From Hansfordia pulvinata (taxonomy: Eukaryota > Ascomycota > Sordariomycetes > Xylariales): a stretch of 64,000 nucleotides of DNA. The stretch is from assembly GCA_006538405.1 (NCBI GenBank), contig BJKQ01000001.1:1240001-1304000 (forward strand), in the 5' to 3' direction. A program made the position numbers and the translations under genes. The notes under the pieces were generated by a model. That model was not told the origin of the DNA and made no database searches. It saw only the letters and a list, made by a program, of their open reading frames with translations. Positions 34,893-47,961 of the stretch are shown here, piece after piece. The number at the start of each line of letters is the position of its first letter. The first letter of the stretch is position 1.

Positions 34893-35828
34893 TCATATCC
34901 ACATGGCTTGCTGGACGGGCTGGTGTTGTTGTGGTTGCTGGGGGTGCGACTGGAAGAATGTCGAGAAAAGCCCCTGGATCTCCGACAGGTACTCGTCGGC
35001 GCGGATCTTGCAGAGGCCCTTGGCGATGAGGGCCTGCTCCTCCTCGTCGATGATGTTCATCTTGTCCTTGACACCAAAGTCCTCGGCAATCTCGCTCACC
35101 TGCGCCAGCTCATTGCCAAAGGGGTGCTGCTGCGCATCCTGGCGCTCGACCGGTTTCCGGAAGGCCGGGTTGGAGCGCACCGGCGGGGGCGAGACGACCG
35201 CGACGGTAGGGACGGCGGGCACCGAGGGCACGGCGGGGATGGACGGGATGGAGGGCTTGCGGGCCGAGAGAGACGACACCGAGGTGGCGGTGGTGGAGGT
35301 GGACGAGGAGCGGGACAGCGTAAAGCTGGCCTTGGTCGAGACGGAGTGGCTTGACTGGTTGGAGAGGCGGGCACTCCTGCTGGCGGCGCTGTCGTGGGAG
35401 GCCTGCTTGGTGTGGGAAGGCGCCCGCTGGGGGATCTTAGGGGCGTCGACGGCGGCGGCGGCGGCGGCGCTGAAGGGCAGCTTCTGGCCGGGTGCGGTGA
35501 AGTAGCACGACAGGTGATTAGGCTCGGCGACGGTCTTGTCCTCGTCCTTGGAAATGTCCGGGCTGGTGGGCGGGGAGGAGGCGCTGGTCGGGGCCGAGTC
35601 CGAGTCGTCGTCAGAGCGGGACGAGGTCGAAGTGGCCGACTTGGGGTAGAGATCGGGGGCGTGGTAGGCGAGCATGTTGGTGGCGTTAAGCAGCTCCATG
35701 GGGGCCGAGATCTTGTTGCGGATGGAGCCGTGGCCGCGGGCCACGGTGTTGCTGCGGTGCGGAGAGGAACCCATGTCGAGCGAGGGCTGCTTGGCGCGGC
35801 GGGATGTGAAGGCGCGTTGAAGAGACAT
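34893..35828 (-). CDS. Conserved fungal protein of unknown function
   Basis: A single exon; I start it at the ATG at 35828 (MSLQRAFTSRRAK), giving 311 residues, although the frame is open further upstream to 36047. Two ends look constrained. The N-terminal block is SNTVARGHGSIRNKISAPME, followed by LLNATNMLAYHAPDLYP, with EPNHLSCYF further on. The C-terminal block is FGVKDKMNIIDEEEQALIAK, then ADEYLSEIQGLFSTFF. The middle is disordered: Ser/Thr runs, an Ala7 run and IPSIPAVPSVPAVP repeats. From memory similar proteins occur across Pezizomycotina without an assigned function. It has no membrane helix or signal peptide. The gene sits alone between unusually long spacers. Confidence 0.78.
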   Translation of the reverse strand: MSLQRAFTSRRAKQPSLDMGSSPHRSNTVARGHGSIRNKISAPMELLNATNMLAYHAPDLYPKSATSTSSRSDDDSDSAPTSASSPPTSPDISKDEDKTVAEPNHLSCYFTAPGQKLPFSAAAAAAVDAPKIPQRAPSHTKQASHDSAASRSARLSNQSSHSVSTKASFTLSRSSSTSTTATSVSSLSARKPSIPSIPAVPSVPAVPTVAVVSPPPVRSNPAFRKPVERQDAQQHPFGNELAQVSEIAEDFGVKDKMNIIDEEEQALIAKGLCKIRADEYLSEIQGLFSTFFQSHPQQPQQHQPVQQAMWI

Positions 35829-37884
35829 GACGGGCGGTCTGAAGCGAGGGCGAGGGGAAGGCCTTCTTTTTGTCGGTCGTTGGGGAGCCGGGGTGACGGG
35901 GGACGGAAATAGAAGCGGTGCTGGCAGTCCGACGCGGGCCCCTGAGTGATACCAGCGGCTTCCGAATGCGGAAGGATACCTGGGTATCTGGGATCGGAGG
36001 CGTTTCGAACTGGCTGTTAGTTCCGATGGGAGTGGGTGGGAATCCAACAGCTGCAGGCTTGCAGGGCTTGTACAAGTCGATGATGGCGCGGGTGGGGTGG
36101 GATGAAAGAAGGGTGGTGGAATAGTTCAAGAAACGGAAGAAAGCGATCCGCTGTTTGTTGAACGTATATCCTTGGGTTGTGCTATGCGGTTGAGGCGCAA
36201 AGCCAAACCTAATGCTGACTGACAGCGCCTGGTGCCGTGGCAGACGACGGCGGCAGAGAGCTGACTGGAGTATAGAAGAGCAGGCGGAGGACCCTCCAAA
36301 AGCGGGAATTGGCAGACTGCCTGTGGAATGCAGCGCGCAAGACGACGGGGCCCGGTGATTTGAGTGAATGCGTGCTCCTGCCCGGGACGGAAGACGAGGG
36401 GCCGCCGATGTAACCTTGAAGGGGAAGGTGATGCGTGCACGGGGCTGCTTTTACCGAAACACCGCGGGCGAGGCCAGGTGATAGATTGTGGGGGAGGGTG
36501 TTGCTTGGCTGGCTTATGCGCTGCGATGCGATGCGATGCGGTGCGCTTGCTGCGAGGTAGAACAAGGACAGGAGTCTCTATAGGCGGACGGCCGGGGCGA
36601 ACAGTAAGAGCCGGAGTATGCGAGGAATGCAGGCAGGTAGTAGGGATAGGGTCCTGTCAAAGGACACTGGCAGGTCAGACTGGTAGACCGGGGTGGTGGT
36701 GGCGACAACAGTTGTGTCAAGTGAGCTGTCCAGCAGATGAGATGGGCGACCAAGCACGGCCGACTGAGTCCGAGTCTTTGGGCTTGGAACGAAAGGCACG
36801 TGGGTTGCGCAAAGAGAGCGGCGTGTCAGAGGCGAGCCGAACAGAAGCGAAGCCAAGGCCGGGCTCGAGGGAGGCGAGACGAGTCGAGGCGACGATCAGG
36901 CAGGCCAGGGCGTACAGGGAGAGATGCCTGCACGGGAGAAGTGAAACAGTGAAACAACCAGGTTTCTCGAGGCACACCGCGGGCGACAGGCGGACCGACA
37001 GAAGAACGGCGGCGGCGGCGGCGGCGGCGGTGGTGGTGATAAAAGAAGGACCGGGAGTGCTTGCTGCGTACTGAGTGCTGCGTGTGCCGGGAGATCAGCG
37101 TCGTTGGGTTGGGAGCTGCAGCCGTGTGAAGGAATGACAGCAATATGCAGCGTGATGCCTCACGAGACTAGCTTGCAATCGGGGCCTGCGACTAGCGAGT
37201 CTTGAGGATCACAGGATCGATCAGATCAGATCCGGAGAGAGAGAGAGAGAGAGAGAGAATGGCAGTCCCGGAGGGAAGGAGGGGGGTGGAAAGGACGAAA
37301 ACAGTTTTAAGAGAAAGTGAGAGACTGGAGAAGAGAGTGACAGAGACGCAGAGACAGAGAGGGTGCGTGCGCAGAATGCGAGTGTTAGTGTTGGGGGGAG
37401 GGGAGGAGGAGGTGAAAGTGACGAAAGACGGCGAGACGAGACGACGAGACACGGCACACCACCACGTGGGGAACACCGGGCGACGGCAACGCAGCAGCAC
37501 CAAGTCATGTACTCTCTCGGAAGAGGTGTCTGGTCGTTCCAGTTCCAGGGACGACACCACCGCACTGACAAGAAAGCGAGCGAGGGAAAAAAACGACAGA
37601 GCGGGCCAAAAAGCGACCAGGGAGCGCGGTGCGTTAGTGCCGGTTGGCTCGAGCCAGGATGCGGATAGCTGCAGCTAAGGAGAGCGCGGACTCTGGAGGA
37701 GGACGAGCAGGAGCCGGCGCGACTGCTGGCGAGCCGGGAAGGGGGCACCGGGGCATCGGGGGAGGGGGGGGGGGCTCTTGCCGGGGTGGGAGCACGGGCG
37801 GATGATGAATTGATTGCAACGACTAGGCAGGTAGGGGTTGCACAAGTACAGTACGGGTACCTTGATCCGCACGCAAACGCACGA

Positions 37885-37901
37885 TTGATTGATTGATTGA
37901 C
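37885..37901. repeat. GATT tetranucleotide repeat
   Basis: Four consecutive GATT-type units in the gene-poor region. Confidence 0.7.
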
Positions 37902-39557
37902 TTGCACCATCGTGGGCGGCCACGACGAACACGGGCAACAACGATGACAACAACGACGACGACCCCCGTGGCGGCCGGGGTGGCCAGGCTCGCATCCCCC
38001 CCCTACATACATGGGAGGTACTCGAGGTGCGCAATACTCGTGCCCCCAAGCAACCGCCGGGGATGCGAGGGTCCCCTGGCAGGCCCCAAGGCTTTTCGCG
38101 CGCCCAGTCAGGCACCGGTGGGAAGTACATAATGTACACCACATAATGAGTGAGGTACTCCGAGTGCCCAGGAACCTCCTACGCGTGGACGAGTACGGGG
38201 GACCAGCCCGTACAGCCTTTCTGGGTGCACCCAAGGAGCTCCCCCGCGGTCTTTTGGTATACTCGTAATAGATGGTAGGTATCCATTTTCCCTTGGATCA
38301 ATGGGACCTCCATTCGTAGGATGATCCAATGCCGCCAGCTCCCAGCCTTCGTGCCATGCTGCTGGCCCAGCTGCAGGAACTTGATCACATGGCCGTCCCA
38401 CCTTCTATTAATTGCTACAGGTGCTCGACAGGGCTGGTCGGTCCTCCAGGTATCGTAAGGCCTTCTCAGGTAGCTCGGCCCGGAGAGCCTCTCATCTTCT
38501 GGAGGCACAAGTATGTCGTCGTGTCAAGTCAGTCCCGTCGCGCCGTTGATTCACCAGACAATGGGCCGACTCGCGATGAATGATTTGTTGGCCGGCAGTT
38601 CTGCAAGGTATCGGAGGTACCTCTGCCAGGGCGCGGGTACCGCCTTGCATCTAGACCCCTGGTAGCCCGAGCCCCTGACTTGCGCGCCCGGCTTGCGCCA
38701 ACGCACCGACACTTGGCGCCCCTGCGAGGCACCGCAGCGCACGCGCACCCGCACGTCTCTTTCAAAACGTTGTGCCCGCCCCGTTGCCCGTTGGCCCCTC
38801 CGGATCGCCAGTTGGTGCTTCGCCCGTCGCCCGTCGCCCGAGCGGCTGATCGGCTGGTCGGTAGCCCACGGCGAGGGGGGGAGGAAGAGAGTTACTCGTA
38901 GAGAGAGGCACACAACCGGCCCGTCTTCCATCGCTGTGCATCATCATTGCCCCTTGTAGCCAGGTGCCAGCGCAGGAAGCACCCGAAGAGTGATGGAAAG
39001 ACGGGCTGGCTGGAGGGCTGTTCGCTCTACCAACTTCTGTTAGGTACCGGGCTTTCTGCCCGTCTCTCTTGCTCTTTGGCAGTCAAGTCCAGTCATCAGC
39101 AACGGAAGTGACCCGCAACAATTAAGTTAAGCTATTTTTGCCGCCCGACCTTCGTGGCCACTGGCGTCGGGTGCCCTCGTCGTCAGTACTCTGTACTACT
39201 GACGGTACCTAGACGTGAGGCCCCGCTAACGGTTTCCTGACTAGTGCGGTCAGGTACATGGATTGGGTGCGACACCACCAGCAGGCGCTCTCTCCCTTGT
39301 TCCCAGGGGCCGCGCTGTCCCGACTTCTGCCATGGGAGGCCCAACCAAGTGGCCCCGGTGCCTGACCGATCTGCGTGGCCCATTGTCCCGATTGGGGATC
39401 CCTGACCAGCCCCGCGCCAGGGGAGCCTGCCCGTAGGTCGCAGAGGGCCCCCTCCAAAGTCGGGTAGCCTCTGTCCCCAGAGCCAATAGGCAGTCGCCTC
39501 CCTTGAGCCAGCAGTTTGTGCGGGTCCCTGCGTCGTCCCTCCTGTCCCCTCCTGTCT

Positions 39558-39577
39558 CCCCCCCCCCCCCCCCCCCC
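39558..39577. repeat. 20-nt C homopolymer
   Basis: An uninterrupted C run inside a C/T-rich stretch; its assembled length is unlikely to be exact. Confidence 0.9.
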
Positions 39578-42500
39578 ATTCCTCTCCTCTCCTCCTCTCC
39601 TCCGCCCCTGGATCGGTTGGCCAGCGATCGAGTTCGTCACTGCGCGCTGCGCTGCGATGCGCTTGCACTTGCGCTTGCGCCGAGCGAGCGACTTTCCTAG
39701 CGTCCCCAAGGCCCAGCGTCGGTGTGCTGGCCCCTTCTGGGCTTCTGTGAGTTGCCCGCGACTTTTCCGACACTGCGAGTGCTCGCGCGCATTCATCATC
39801 CCAGGGCCCGTTGGCCACGGCAGGTAGAAGCATTTCATTCGTGCCTGCAAGGCGCCCAATCAACAGCTGCGCGTGGTGTGAAAACGCATCCCAGAGAACA
39901 AAAGAAAAAAAAGCAGACAGAAAAGGAAAAGAAAGGGCACGCTGGCAATCTGCACGTGCTTATTGCTTCTGGAGCCTGCGCTCGTTGTCTCCGCCACGTC
40001 GGCGGCTGACGTCTGCGACGCAGGGCCCTATCGGGTGCCAGCAGGACGGGGCCAACACCCAATATCGATATGCAGGAACAGCGCAATCACAACACCTACC
40101 GGTACGAGCACTATTCAGTGTGGCCCTCGAGTGCGTGGCGGGAGAAGGAAAATGAACGATGGCATCGCGAGATGAGCTTGTCGTCCTTCCACGGCACTCA
40201 CCCAGTATGAGACATTCGTAGCTCCCCCGCGGCCTCAGGCACGACATGTATTGATCCAGATACAATAGCGCCGCCGCGCGGGGCCGGCCCCCTCAACGGT
40301 TGCGTGTGTGGTTGTCGTTGCTTTTGATCCTTCTGCGCTATCTATAGGTCTTTCTTATTCTTTTCCTTCCGACGAGTGGTAAGTATGGGACTCGTACGAG
40401 TAGGCAGCTGGAAGGATGGGCAAGATGGGATGGCTTGCAGCTCAATTAACCCGCGATCGGCCAGGGTGCTGGATCCCGCGCGGCGCTGCTTGCTCTTCAA
40501 TGGATGCGTGGCACAGTCCCACCTACATGTACCCACCGTCCAGCTGGCTTCAAGGCTTGCTGTCAGCAGCCCAATGATGATGATCTTTTTGAGGGTTGAG
40601 AGACGCAAGCCTGGCGACACTGAGCCGGTCCGCCCTTACCATCTGCCCTCAGATAAGCGTGGTGAGGTACCAGGCACTCATTGAGTAGTAGGTAGCGGGC
40701 AACGATACAACCACACCAAAAGTCGTCCGTACGTACATCGACAGCCCGCGAGATCGCCCGCTTGCAGTCAGAGTGCGTGCAGGCGTGCTCCAGTGCTAGT
40801 TTCCACGGCCCCCCAAAAAGCACGTCCCTTCCCTGACCCCAGCCGTGAAGTCGAGGTGCGAGTGGAGGCTTCACGGATCGGTGCGGGAGCCAGCGTGCTC
40901 GAGGTACGGAGTAGTCCCCCCGGCTACTCCGTCGCCTGGGAGGTACACCCACCGAGTAGTCCTTAGCGAGGCCAGGGCCCCCGGAGAAGGGGAGGGAGAG
41001 GAATCCCGCCAGATCAGCAGCAGACTCTCCGGGTTCTCCCCCCCCAAGGTCGCCGAACCGGCAGTAGGTGCAGAGGGATTTTTCTTTCTGTCTTTCTTTC
41101 TCCTTTCTGTCATCACCCGGCTGGCAGACGGCCCGGTATAATAAGTCGCGCCTTGTATGTGCGACTTATTCGCTCCAGCCAGTCCGCCCGCCCGCCGATG
41201 TTTTTGCGCGCGTCGCTCTGATAACGAGTATGGACTCGTGATTGCAATCTCGGCCCGCCTGTCGAAGCGGCGGGCTCGGTATACTCGTAGGGCCTGCAGG
41301 CGTTCGGTGGCGAGAGGGGGTATCCGTACCTAGGGGGCGAGTTAGGTAAATTGACGGTGCTCCTCTGCAGACCAGGCCAGGGCCCCTCCTCCGTACGAAC
41401 GATTACTTGAAGGGGAGAGATACGCACGAGTAGAATGAGAGCCAGGAGCTGAGGTCAGCAATATACACTCCTTCCGACTTTAAATGCTTAAAACAAAAAC
41501 AAAAACCCAGCTACCCCGAAATCCCTTAACCCTACGTTTCCGTGAGAGTCTCGTTCGAATGCTCGTGCCTCTCGGTGCACGATTGAAGGGCTCAGCGTGA
41601 GGCCATCTACGAGCATTACATACGCGTACCTAGAATTCTACGTATCTACCTAGGTACTTGTGGGTAGAGTGCCGCGCGTGGCTTGCCAGGGGGCCACCCG
41701 AGAGGCTATGCCGTTTTCTGCACGGAATCCAGGCACGAACGCCGCGATCCAAGGATGTCAGTCAGCATTGTCCGATAGGCTCGGTCGCTCAGTCGCATAC
41801 TCGTCGTACCTTACCTGGACCTGGCAGCCAAGTCGCTCCTTCTTGTGTCTTCTGCTTGTCTATGAGTAGGTATAAAGTATTTTCCAACACCATGAATATT
41901 TCCCCATGCACGCCGATCACTACTACGCGACGTGCAGAGAGCAGCGCAGACACACACGGGTGAGCTGGGCGGCGGTTAGCAGGGACGAGAGGAAAGTGCT
42001 TGCAGCCGACTGGATTGGATGTGTGCCGACAGATGCTGAAACGTGCGCCGCCCTGCGCGGTTACCTGAGAGTCCGGCCGATTGTCCACAACGGGACTAGA
42101 GGCCAGCTCCTCGACAAGGGGTACCGGCGGTCCCTTTGGCTCCATCGTTTCACACCTCGAAAGTCCCACATTAAATAGATAGGTACAACGGTACGACGCC
42201 CAAGCATCAATGCAGGTGGTCAAAGAGACGGCGGACGGGAGCGGGTGTGATTACGGAGTATGTACCTAACCAAGTACTTGGCACTCTTACCTGCGCGTGC
42301 TCCTTCAGTGCTTGCAGATGCCTCACAGCCTGGTGTTCACCCACGCCGCCGAGCCGCGCTCTGGTCTTGGAAACAGACACAGCCTCCGCCCAGGGAGCCT
42401 GTTCGCGATCGATGCTGCCAATTGAACGGGTGTGTGAGTGCGCGCCTCTGGGGTCTGACTGAAAGGGGGGGGGGGGGGATTTCGGCCATTGGGCTCGGAC

Positions 42501-45500
42501 AGCCGCCAGGTAGCCTGGCTAGCAGCGGAGAACAGCAACAGCACTTAAGGTACACGTACGGGCATCCGGTATCGTAACCACTTAAGCCAAAAGTTAGTCG
42601 GGCACTTATTTAGCCTAGAGCCCGCACGCCCGAGCGGCTACTCTACTCGAGCTTTGCGCGCGCGACTTGACGTGACGTGAGAGCCCCTATTTGAAAGGAG
42701 ACAGAAAAATGCGGGAAAGAGGCGGGGTTCCAGAAAGAGAGGTGGGCGCGAAGAGAAAGAGATGGGGAGAAAACCCACTACCGGCCAACCGCGAGTAGAC
42801 GTCATCAGACGGGCCGGATGCAAGTAGATACTCGTACCGGACGTGTCACACAACAATGTCTTCCATCATGTTGCGCGGTGGTGGACAAAGCCGTTCGACA
42901 CGAGTACGAGGAGGTAGGTGTACGCCAACGATGTAAGCCATGTGCTTTCCAGCAGCCGTACTTGCGGCATACAGTATGCTCGCATAATGGTGGGAAAGGG
43001 AAATTTATCAGAGGATCCCCTTTTTGATACACTTAGTTGACCCAAGGTCTGATATGAGCGAGCATCCCGTCCTCGACTGGTTGATGGACAAGCGCGCATC
43101 TCCGACAAGAAGAATTCCATGGGAATTTTGGTTCAAGGAGCCTGACAGACATCCGAGTAAACGCCAGAGGGACAAGAGGCTTCTGATTGGGTTCATCGTA
43201 TTCCGGAGACTTCCAGAGGGGTAGGGAGGAAACCAGTCTCCGTACTTGCGGGCGCTCCTCTCCCTGTCCCTGCCGTCGGTCGTTTATCCGGCCCCCTGGA
43301 TCGCGATGGGTCGGCCATCCAGACAGACCTGAGCCTCACGTTTCGTCTCGCGAATATCTAGCGGAACAGCTTCGCCAGGGGCATCACTGGGCGGCAGCAG
43401 AGGAAGGCCGGTGTTCTCCCCGGAATCGGCGGTGGACGCTCTTACCCCGACCTCACACGACGCGGTGGACGATGAGGACTGACCGCCTGGGGTGAAAAAA
43501 GAAAGAGTCACGACCGGACTGTCTGTCTCGCACCGTCGCCCCCGCCCCCGCAGTATTCGGGCTGCGACACGCCGTTGAGATGTGCCGGGCCGTGAGACAG
43601 ACCAGGGGAGCCGACGAGAACAATCGGGAAGATATTGGGCAGAGTGAGACAGCATCAGCCCTGCGGCGCAGGAATGGAGGAGAGGATTCGTTTTGTCTCT
43701 CTTCTCCCTGCCTCCCCCCTCCCTCCCTCTCTCTCTCTTTCCATTCATCATCCTGCTTCCATGTTTCCTCCTCCGGCTCGTCGGACGTGCGTGGCTCGTC
43801 TCGTCCCGCTTCCACCGCATGTTCCGCCCGCCACTCTCCCCTGTCCGTCAGAAAAATAAAAGAAAAAGCAGAAACACGACTGATGGGCGGGGCGAGAGGG
43901 GTGAGGGTGGAAACTCGCCACGGGATGAACAAGACTGATGTGCATGTTACAGAATGACGAGAAACATGGCTTGAGATGCGGCACCGGAGCAGACACGCGG
44001 CTCGGTAAAAGGGGGGAGGGTGTGAGTACTCGTACTCGCAGAAGAGTCTCGCCCCCCGCCCCGCCCTGTGTTGGCGACTTGCATATCGCCATCCCGTCCC
44101 ATCCCATTCATCCCTTCTGGCTGCTCGTGTCTGTGCAGTGTCTTCCAATGGCGGGGGCGGCGTTCTGGAAAGCCTTCCTCCGCCGGAGCCCAGAGCCGGA
44201 CTCCCAGCAACTACCACTCTCGCTCAAACATCGTCCCGTGGGGCTCTGGAGTATCCGCCGGAGGGGGGGGGGGGCGCCCGTCCTGCCTGAACGGATAGAG
44301 TGTGATAATAAGCCCAGCAATGACAGGGTCGAGACCGGGCTGTTGATTGCAGGTTCGGGATCAGCTGGGCGCGGACGGGCCCCGCCGTGTGTTTCTGGTT
44401 GACAGGCCCGAGATTCCCCCATGCTTGCCAATGACAGCATGGGGTCGTTTATCTGTAACTGCGTTCGGCTTTTTTTTTTTTTTTCCTTTTCTTCACTCTA
44501 CCTTTCTTCGTAATCGATGCTGTCCTCTTACTCCCTATGAAAAAGGCTTTCAGACGCTCTCCTTCCCCTTGCCCGTCCGGTGTGGTCTGGTTCGTCTCGT
44601 CTGATGGCGTGACTAGGTATCCAGACTCTCGAGCTGACGGGAATAGATCTTTCGGTCTGTGTGCTGGCAGATTGACCGGAAGAGCACTGTTTCTGTGCCA
44701 ACGGAGGACGTTGGCCGCTTGTGCCATGTTAGAAGAACACTACGAGTACACGTAGACAAAGTATCACTGCGCTGAGAACCGTGGCTAGGTACGTGTGATG
44801 TGTGATGTGTGGTGTGTCATCGTGGGCAAACTTCGCATCTGCCAGCGCCGTCTGTCTGAGGTATCGTGAGAACTACGACCTCGCATCAGCCATTGAATAC
44901 AGTTGAAACAACCCGGCGAGAAGCACCAGCAGCCTCGTTGAAAGGTCCACTATATCGTCGTGTCCATCCCGCCCCCAGGAAAGCAAAGGTCAGTAAACCA
45001 CGAGTCTCGTCTTTTGCTCAGTGCCCCCCGCCGCTCCTTACACTATCACCTCTGCTCCACCTCCCGGGTTCAGAAGCGGAACGCCCTAACACAGCAGAGC
45101 AGTTCTGGAGACCGGCTTTGTCGAGCGAGTCCTGATTCTACTCGCACGTTGGCGGGCCGGACACTGGGTCGCACCTTGCGAAGACGCATAGAGGAGAACG
45201 AGAGCCTTGTAAGTCTTATCAGCGAATGGTGTTCCGCACAGCAGAATCGACAATGTCTTACGCCGCCGAGACGATCGCGTGGCAAGGGGCGGTCCGGGCT
45301 GCAGAAAGAAACAGGCCCGATTACTCGACCGCCATTCTCTCCTCCCCCAAGGGCGGGGAGTGTGGTGCTCATGGCTTGCACATGTCCTTCACCCAGCTAA
45401 CGTCAGTAAGGTATCCACCGCCTCTCGTGTCGACGGGGTAAACGTGGGCTTTACACCGCTTGTGCGTTTATGTGAGTATCCGTCCCATGTGAGAGGAGGG

Positions 45501-46188
45501 GGATTTCTTGTCTCACACACCCCTCACTGGCAGAGACCGCCCCGGTGCTATGGGCAACGCGAGGGAACCGAGTGCCGGCTGTGAGCACGAGTACTCATAG
45601 TAGACGAGAAGCGTAGAGTTCGAACAGGCAGGTGGGCTGTCTCGACCCGCACCTCGCATGGACGTGGACTGATGATCGCCGGCAGAAAACGCGGTTCCCG
45701 GCCTCAAGGCGCACGTTGGGATGGCTGCCAGGACCAGGACCGGGGAGAGAGAAAGGACGGAACCCGTTGCGCGGGGATCGCAGTACTTGTACGAGTACTC
45801 CAAAGTCCTTGACTACGGCTGATGGCTACTTGTTTTGCCTCTTGCCGATTCACGCCGGGGTCGTTGACGAGCATCCTGGTTTCATCTTGTATCAGGACAC
45901 AGATGGGAATTGTGATGTGGAGAATATGACGAGGCACCGCCTGGATCAGGAAACTGGCAGGAAGAGAGCGGGCGGAACAAGGAAACGGGGGCTCGTCTCG
46001 TCATGGCTTCATTATTTCAAAACTTTTCCTCTATTCTACTGTGGATAGTGGTGCCTCCAAGCAGGCCGACTCCCAGGGGGGCTCGGGCCCGCAGACGTCT
46101 CGTCGTCTCTGCCGGCGCGATGCGTGGGAAGAATCAGGCCCTCTCACCATCGGGCTGCTATCCCGTCGCCGAAACCCTGGTTGGTTTC

Positions 46189-47961
46189 TCAGTCCTCGTC
46201 CATGGACTCGCCGCCGTCGTCGGCGTTGTCCCTCTCGGCCTCGTCGTCGTCCGGCCCTTCGTCGGACGACTCGTCCGAGTCCTCGTCCGCGGCGACGCCG
46301 ACCAGGCGGTCCTCGGCCCTGCCGCTGGCGCCGCCGGGGGCCGGCAGGTCGGCCATCTTGTGGGCAAAGGCGTGGCGGACGGCCGAGTTGGTGCTCGTGT
46401 CCCAGACGTGCATGGAGCCCTGGCTGCCGGCGACGGCGAGGCGGAAGCCGACCTCGGCGTCCGGGGCGAAGCTGGTCGAGAAGACCTTGCCGACGTCGAG
46501 GTCGCGCGAGACGACGAGGGCGGGGCCGCCGGCGCCGGGCTGGATGTTCCACAGCTTGACGGTGCGGTCGGTGGAGCCGGTGGCCATGAAGCCGGGGATG
46601 TGCGGGTTGAGGTCGAACGAGGACAGCGACTCGTCGTGGGCCTGCAGGGTCCACAGGGGCTTGCTGGCCGAGGGCTTGGAGGGCGCGTTGCGGACATCGT
46701 GGTAGTGGATGATGCCCTCCTCGGTCGACACGAAGAAGTAGTTGGGGTCGTGCGGGTCCCAGCGCACCGTCTCGACGTCGCTCTCGACGCCCCAGCGCGG
46801 CGCGTCGGCCGCCGGCGCGCGCATGTCGCCGGCCACGACGGTGCGGTCCCAGCTGCCGCTCAGCAGCACCGTCGACTCCTTGGCGTGCCACGCCAGCGAG
46901 CATACGCGGTCCGTGTGGTACGTGTACGACTTGGCGCACCTCGTCGTGTGCAGGTCCCACAGCTTGACCGTCTTGTCCGCCGACGCCGACGCCAGCAGGT
47001 TGCGGTGCTGCCGGTTGGCCGCCAGCGACAGCACGGCGTCGACGTGGTACTCGTCGTTGGCCTTCTTCGACTTCTTCTTCTTCTTCTGCCGGCGGTGCTC
47101 CTCGTCCATCGGGTTGCCGCCCTGGCCGAGGATCGCGTTGGGGTACATGCAGTCCACCGTGTCCAGGTCCCAGATCTCAATGTCCGGGTCCATCGTGCCC
47201 ACCGCCACAAAGTTGGCCGTCGAGTCCTTGTCCACGTTGGGCTTGGACACGGGCAGGTCCAGCCACTCGACGCACAGCGGGATCGCCGGCAGCATGATGT
47301 CGTGGTGCACGTAGAGGTTGTCGGCCTCGTCCTCGTACACGTAGACCTCGAGGTGGGCCAGCTCGTCCTCGACCTTGGCGGCCAGCAGCAGGTTGTCCGT
47401 GGCCAGGATCTGCAGCTCCTCGCGCTCCTCGTCGTCCTCGTCCTCGCCGTCGGGAATCGTGATGTAGGGGTCGTCCTTATTGGAGTCGTGGTACGTCAGC
47501 GTCTTGATGTTGCCGAACATGTCCATACTCTGACCCTCGGCCCCTTCCTCGTCGTCGTCGTAGTGCGCCAGGTCGTACTTCTTGAGGTCCTCGTCCTCGA
47601 TATCGATCCTACTGCGAGGTTAGTGGTGATTTCCACTTTCCACAGAGCTTTCTGGAACGCGCGCGCGTCCTTTGGGGGGCGGGGCTTACTCTTCGGCCTC
47701 GTCGTCATCTTCTTTTTCCTCGGGCTTTGATTTTCCACCAGAATTCTTCGACGCGCCCTGTGCTCCCGATTTGGGCTCGTCCATATCTTGGTCGTCGCCG
47801 CCGCCCTCCGCCTCCTGCAGGTCCTCGTTGGCATCGTCGAGTTGCAGCTTGGCCAGCTCGGCTATACGCTCGAATTCGGCCTCGTCGAAGTCGTATTTTT
47901 TGGGGAAAGGAGCGGCAAAGCCCCTCGGCACCCAGGCCGAGGTGGTGATCATGGAAGACAT
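46189..47961 (-). CDS. PWP1: Periodic tryptophan protein 1, WD40 ribosome-biogenesis factor
   Basis: Exons 47690-47961 and 46189-47608 join in phase 2 to give 563 residues, close to yeast Pwp1 (576). The N-terminus (MITTSAWVPRGFAAPFPKKY, then FERIAELAKLQLDDA) is diagnostic. It is followed by an acidic stretch, then EIDIEDEDLKKYDLAHYDDD and MFGNIKTLTYHDSNKDDPYI. The WD40 propeller includes VGTMDPDIEIWDLD, NLLASASADKTVKLWDLHT, VLLSGSWDRTVVAGDMR and GFMATGSTDRTVKLWNIQPG. A Lys-rich insert (RRQKKKKKSKK) lies between blades. Pwp1 is nucleolar and acts in maturation of large-subunit rRNA. The C-terminal tail is strongly acidic. It starts 597 nt from the divergent PRP16 start. No frame break. Confidence 0.95.

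Larger units (their letters stand above)
35829..46188. other. Long gene-poor region
   Basis: 10.4 kb without a gene I can support. Open frames of up to about 340 codons exist (for example 37221-38234 on the minus strand), but they are low-complexity Ser/Pro/Leu translations of C/T tracts. The region has GA/CT tracts, GGTACC and GAGTACTC motifs and a 20-nt C run. It could hold long leaders, non-coding RNAs or distal regulation. Confidence 0.5.

Noticed and set aside
37221..38234. 337-codon open frame on the - strand in the gene-poor region
   Set aside because: Translation of C/T-rich low-complexity DNA (Ser/Pro/Leu/Cys runs); no domain, no initiation context, no conserved pattern.
43453..44217. 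254-codon open frame on the - strand
   Set aside because: Low-complexity Arg/Glu/Ser sequence from purine-rich DNA; no domain recognised.
46003..47730. 575-codon open frame on the + strand
   Set aside because: It is the antisense shadow of PWP1; composition is Val/Gly/Arg-rich with no domain, while the minus strand shows a full WD40 protein.
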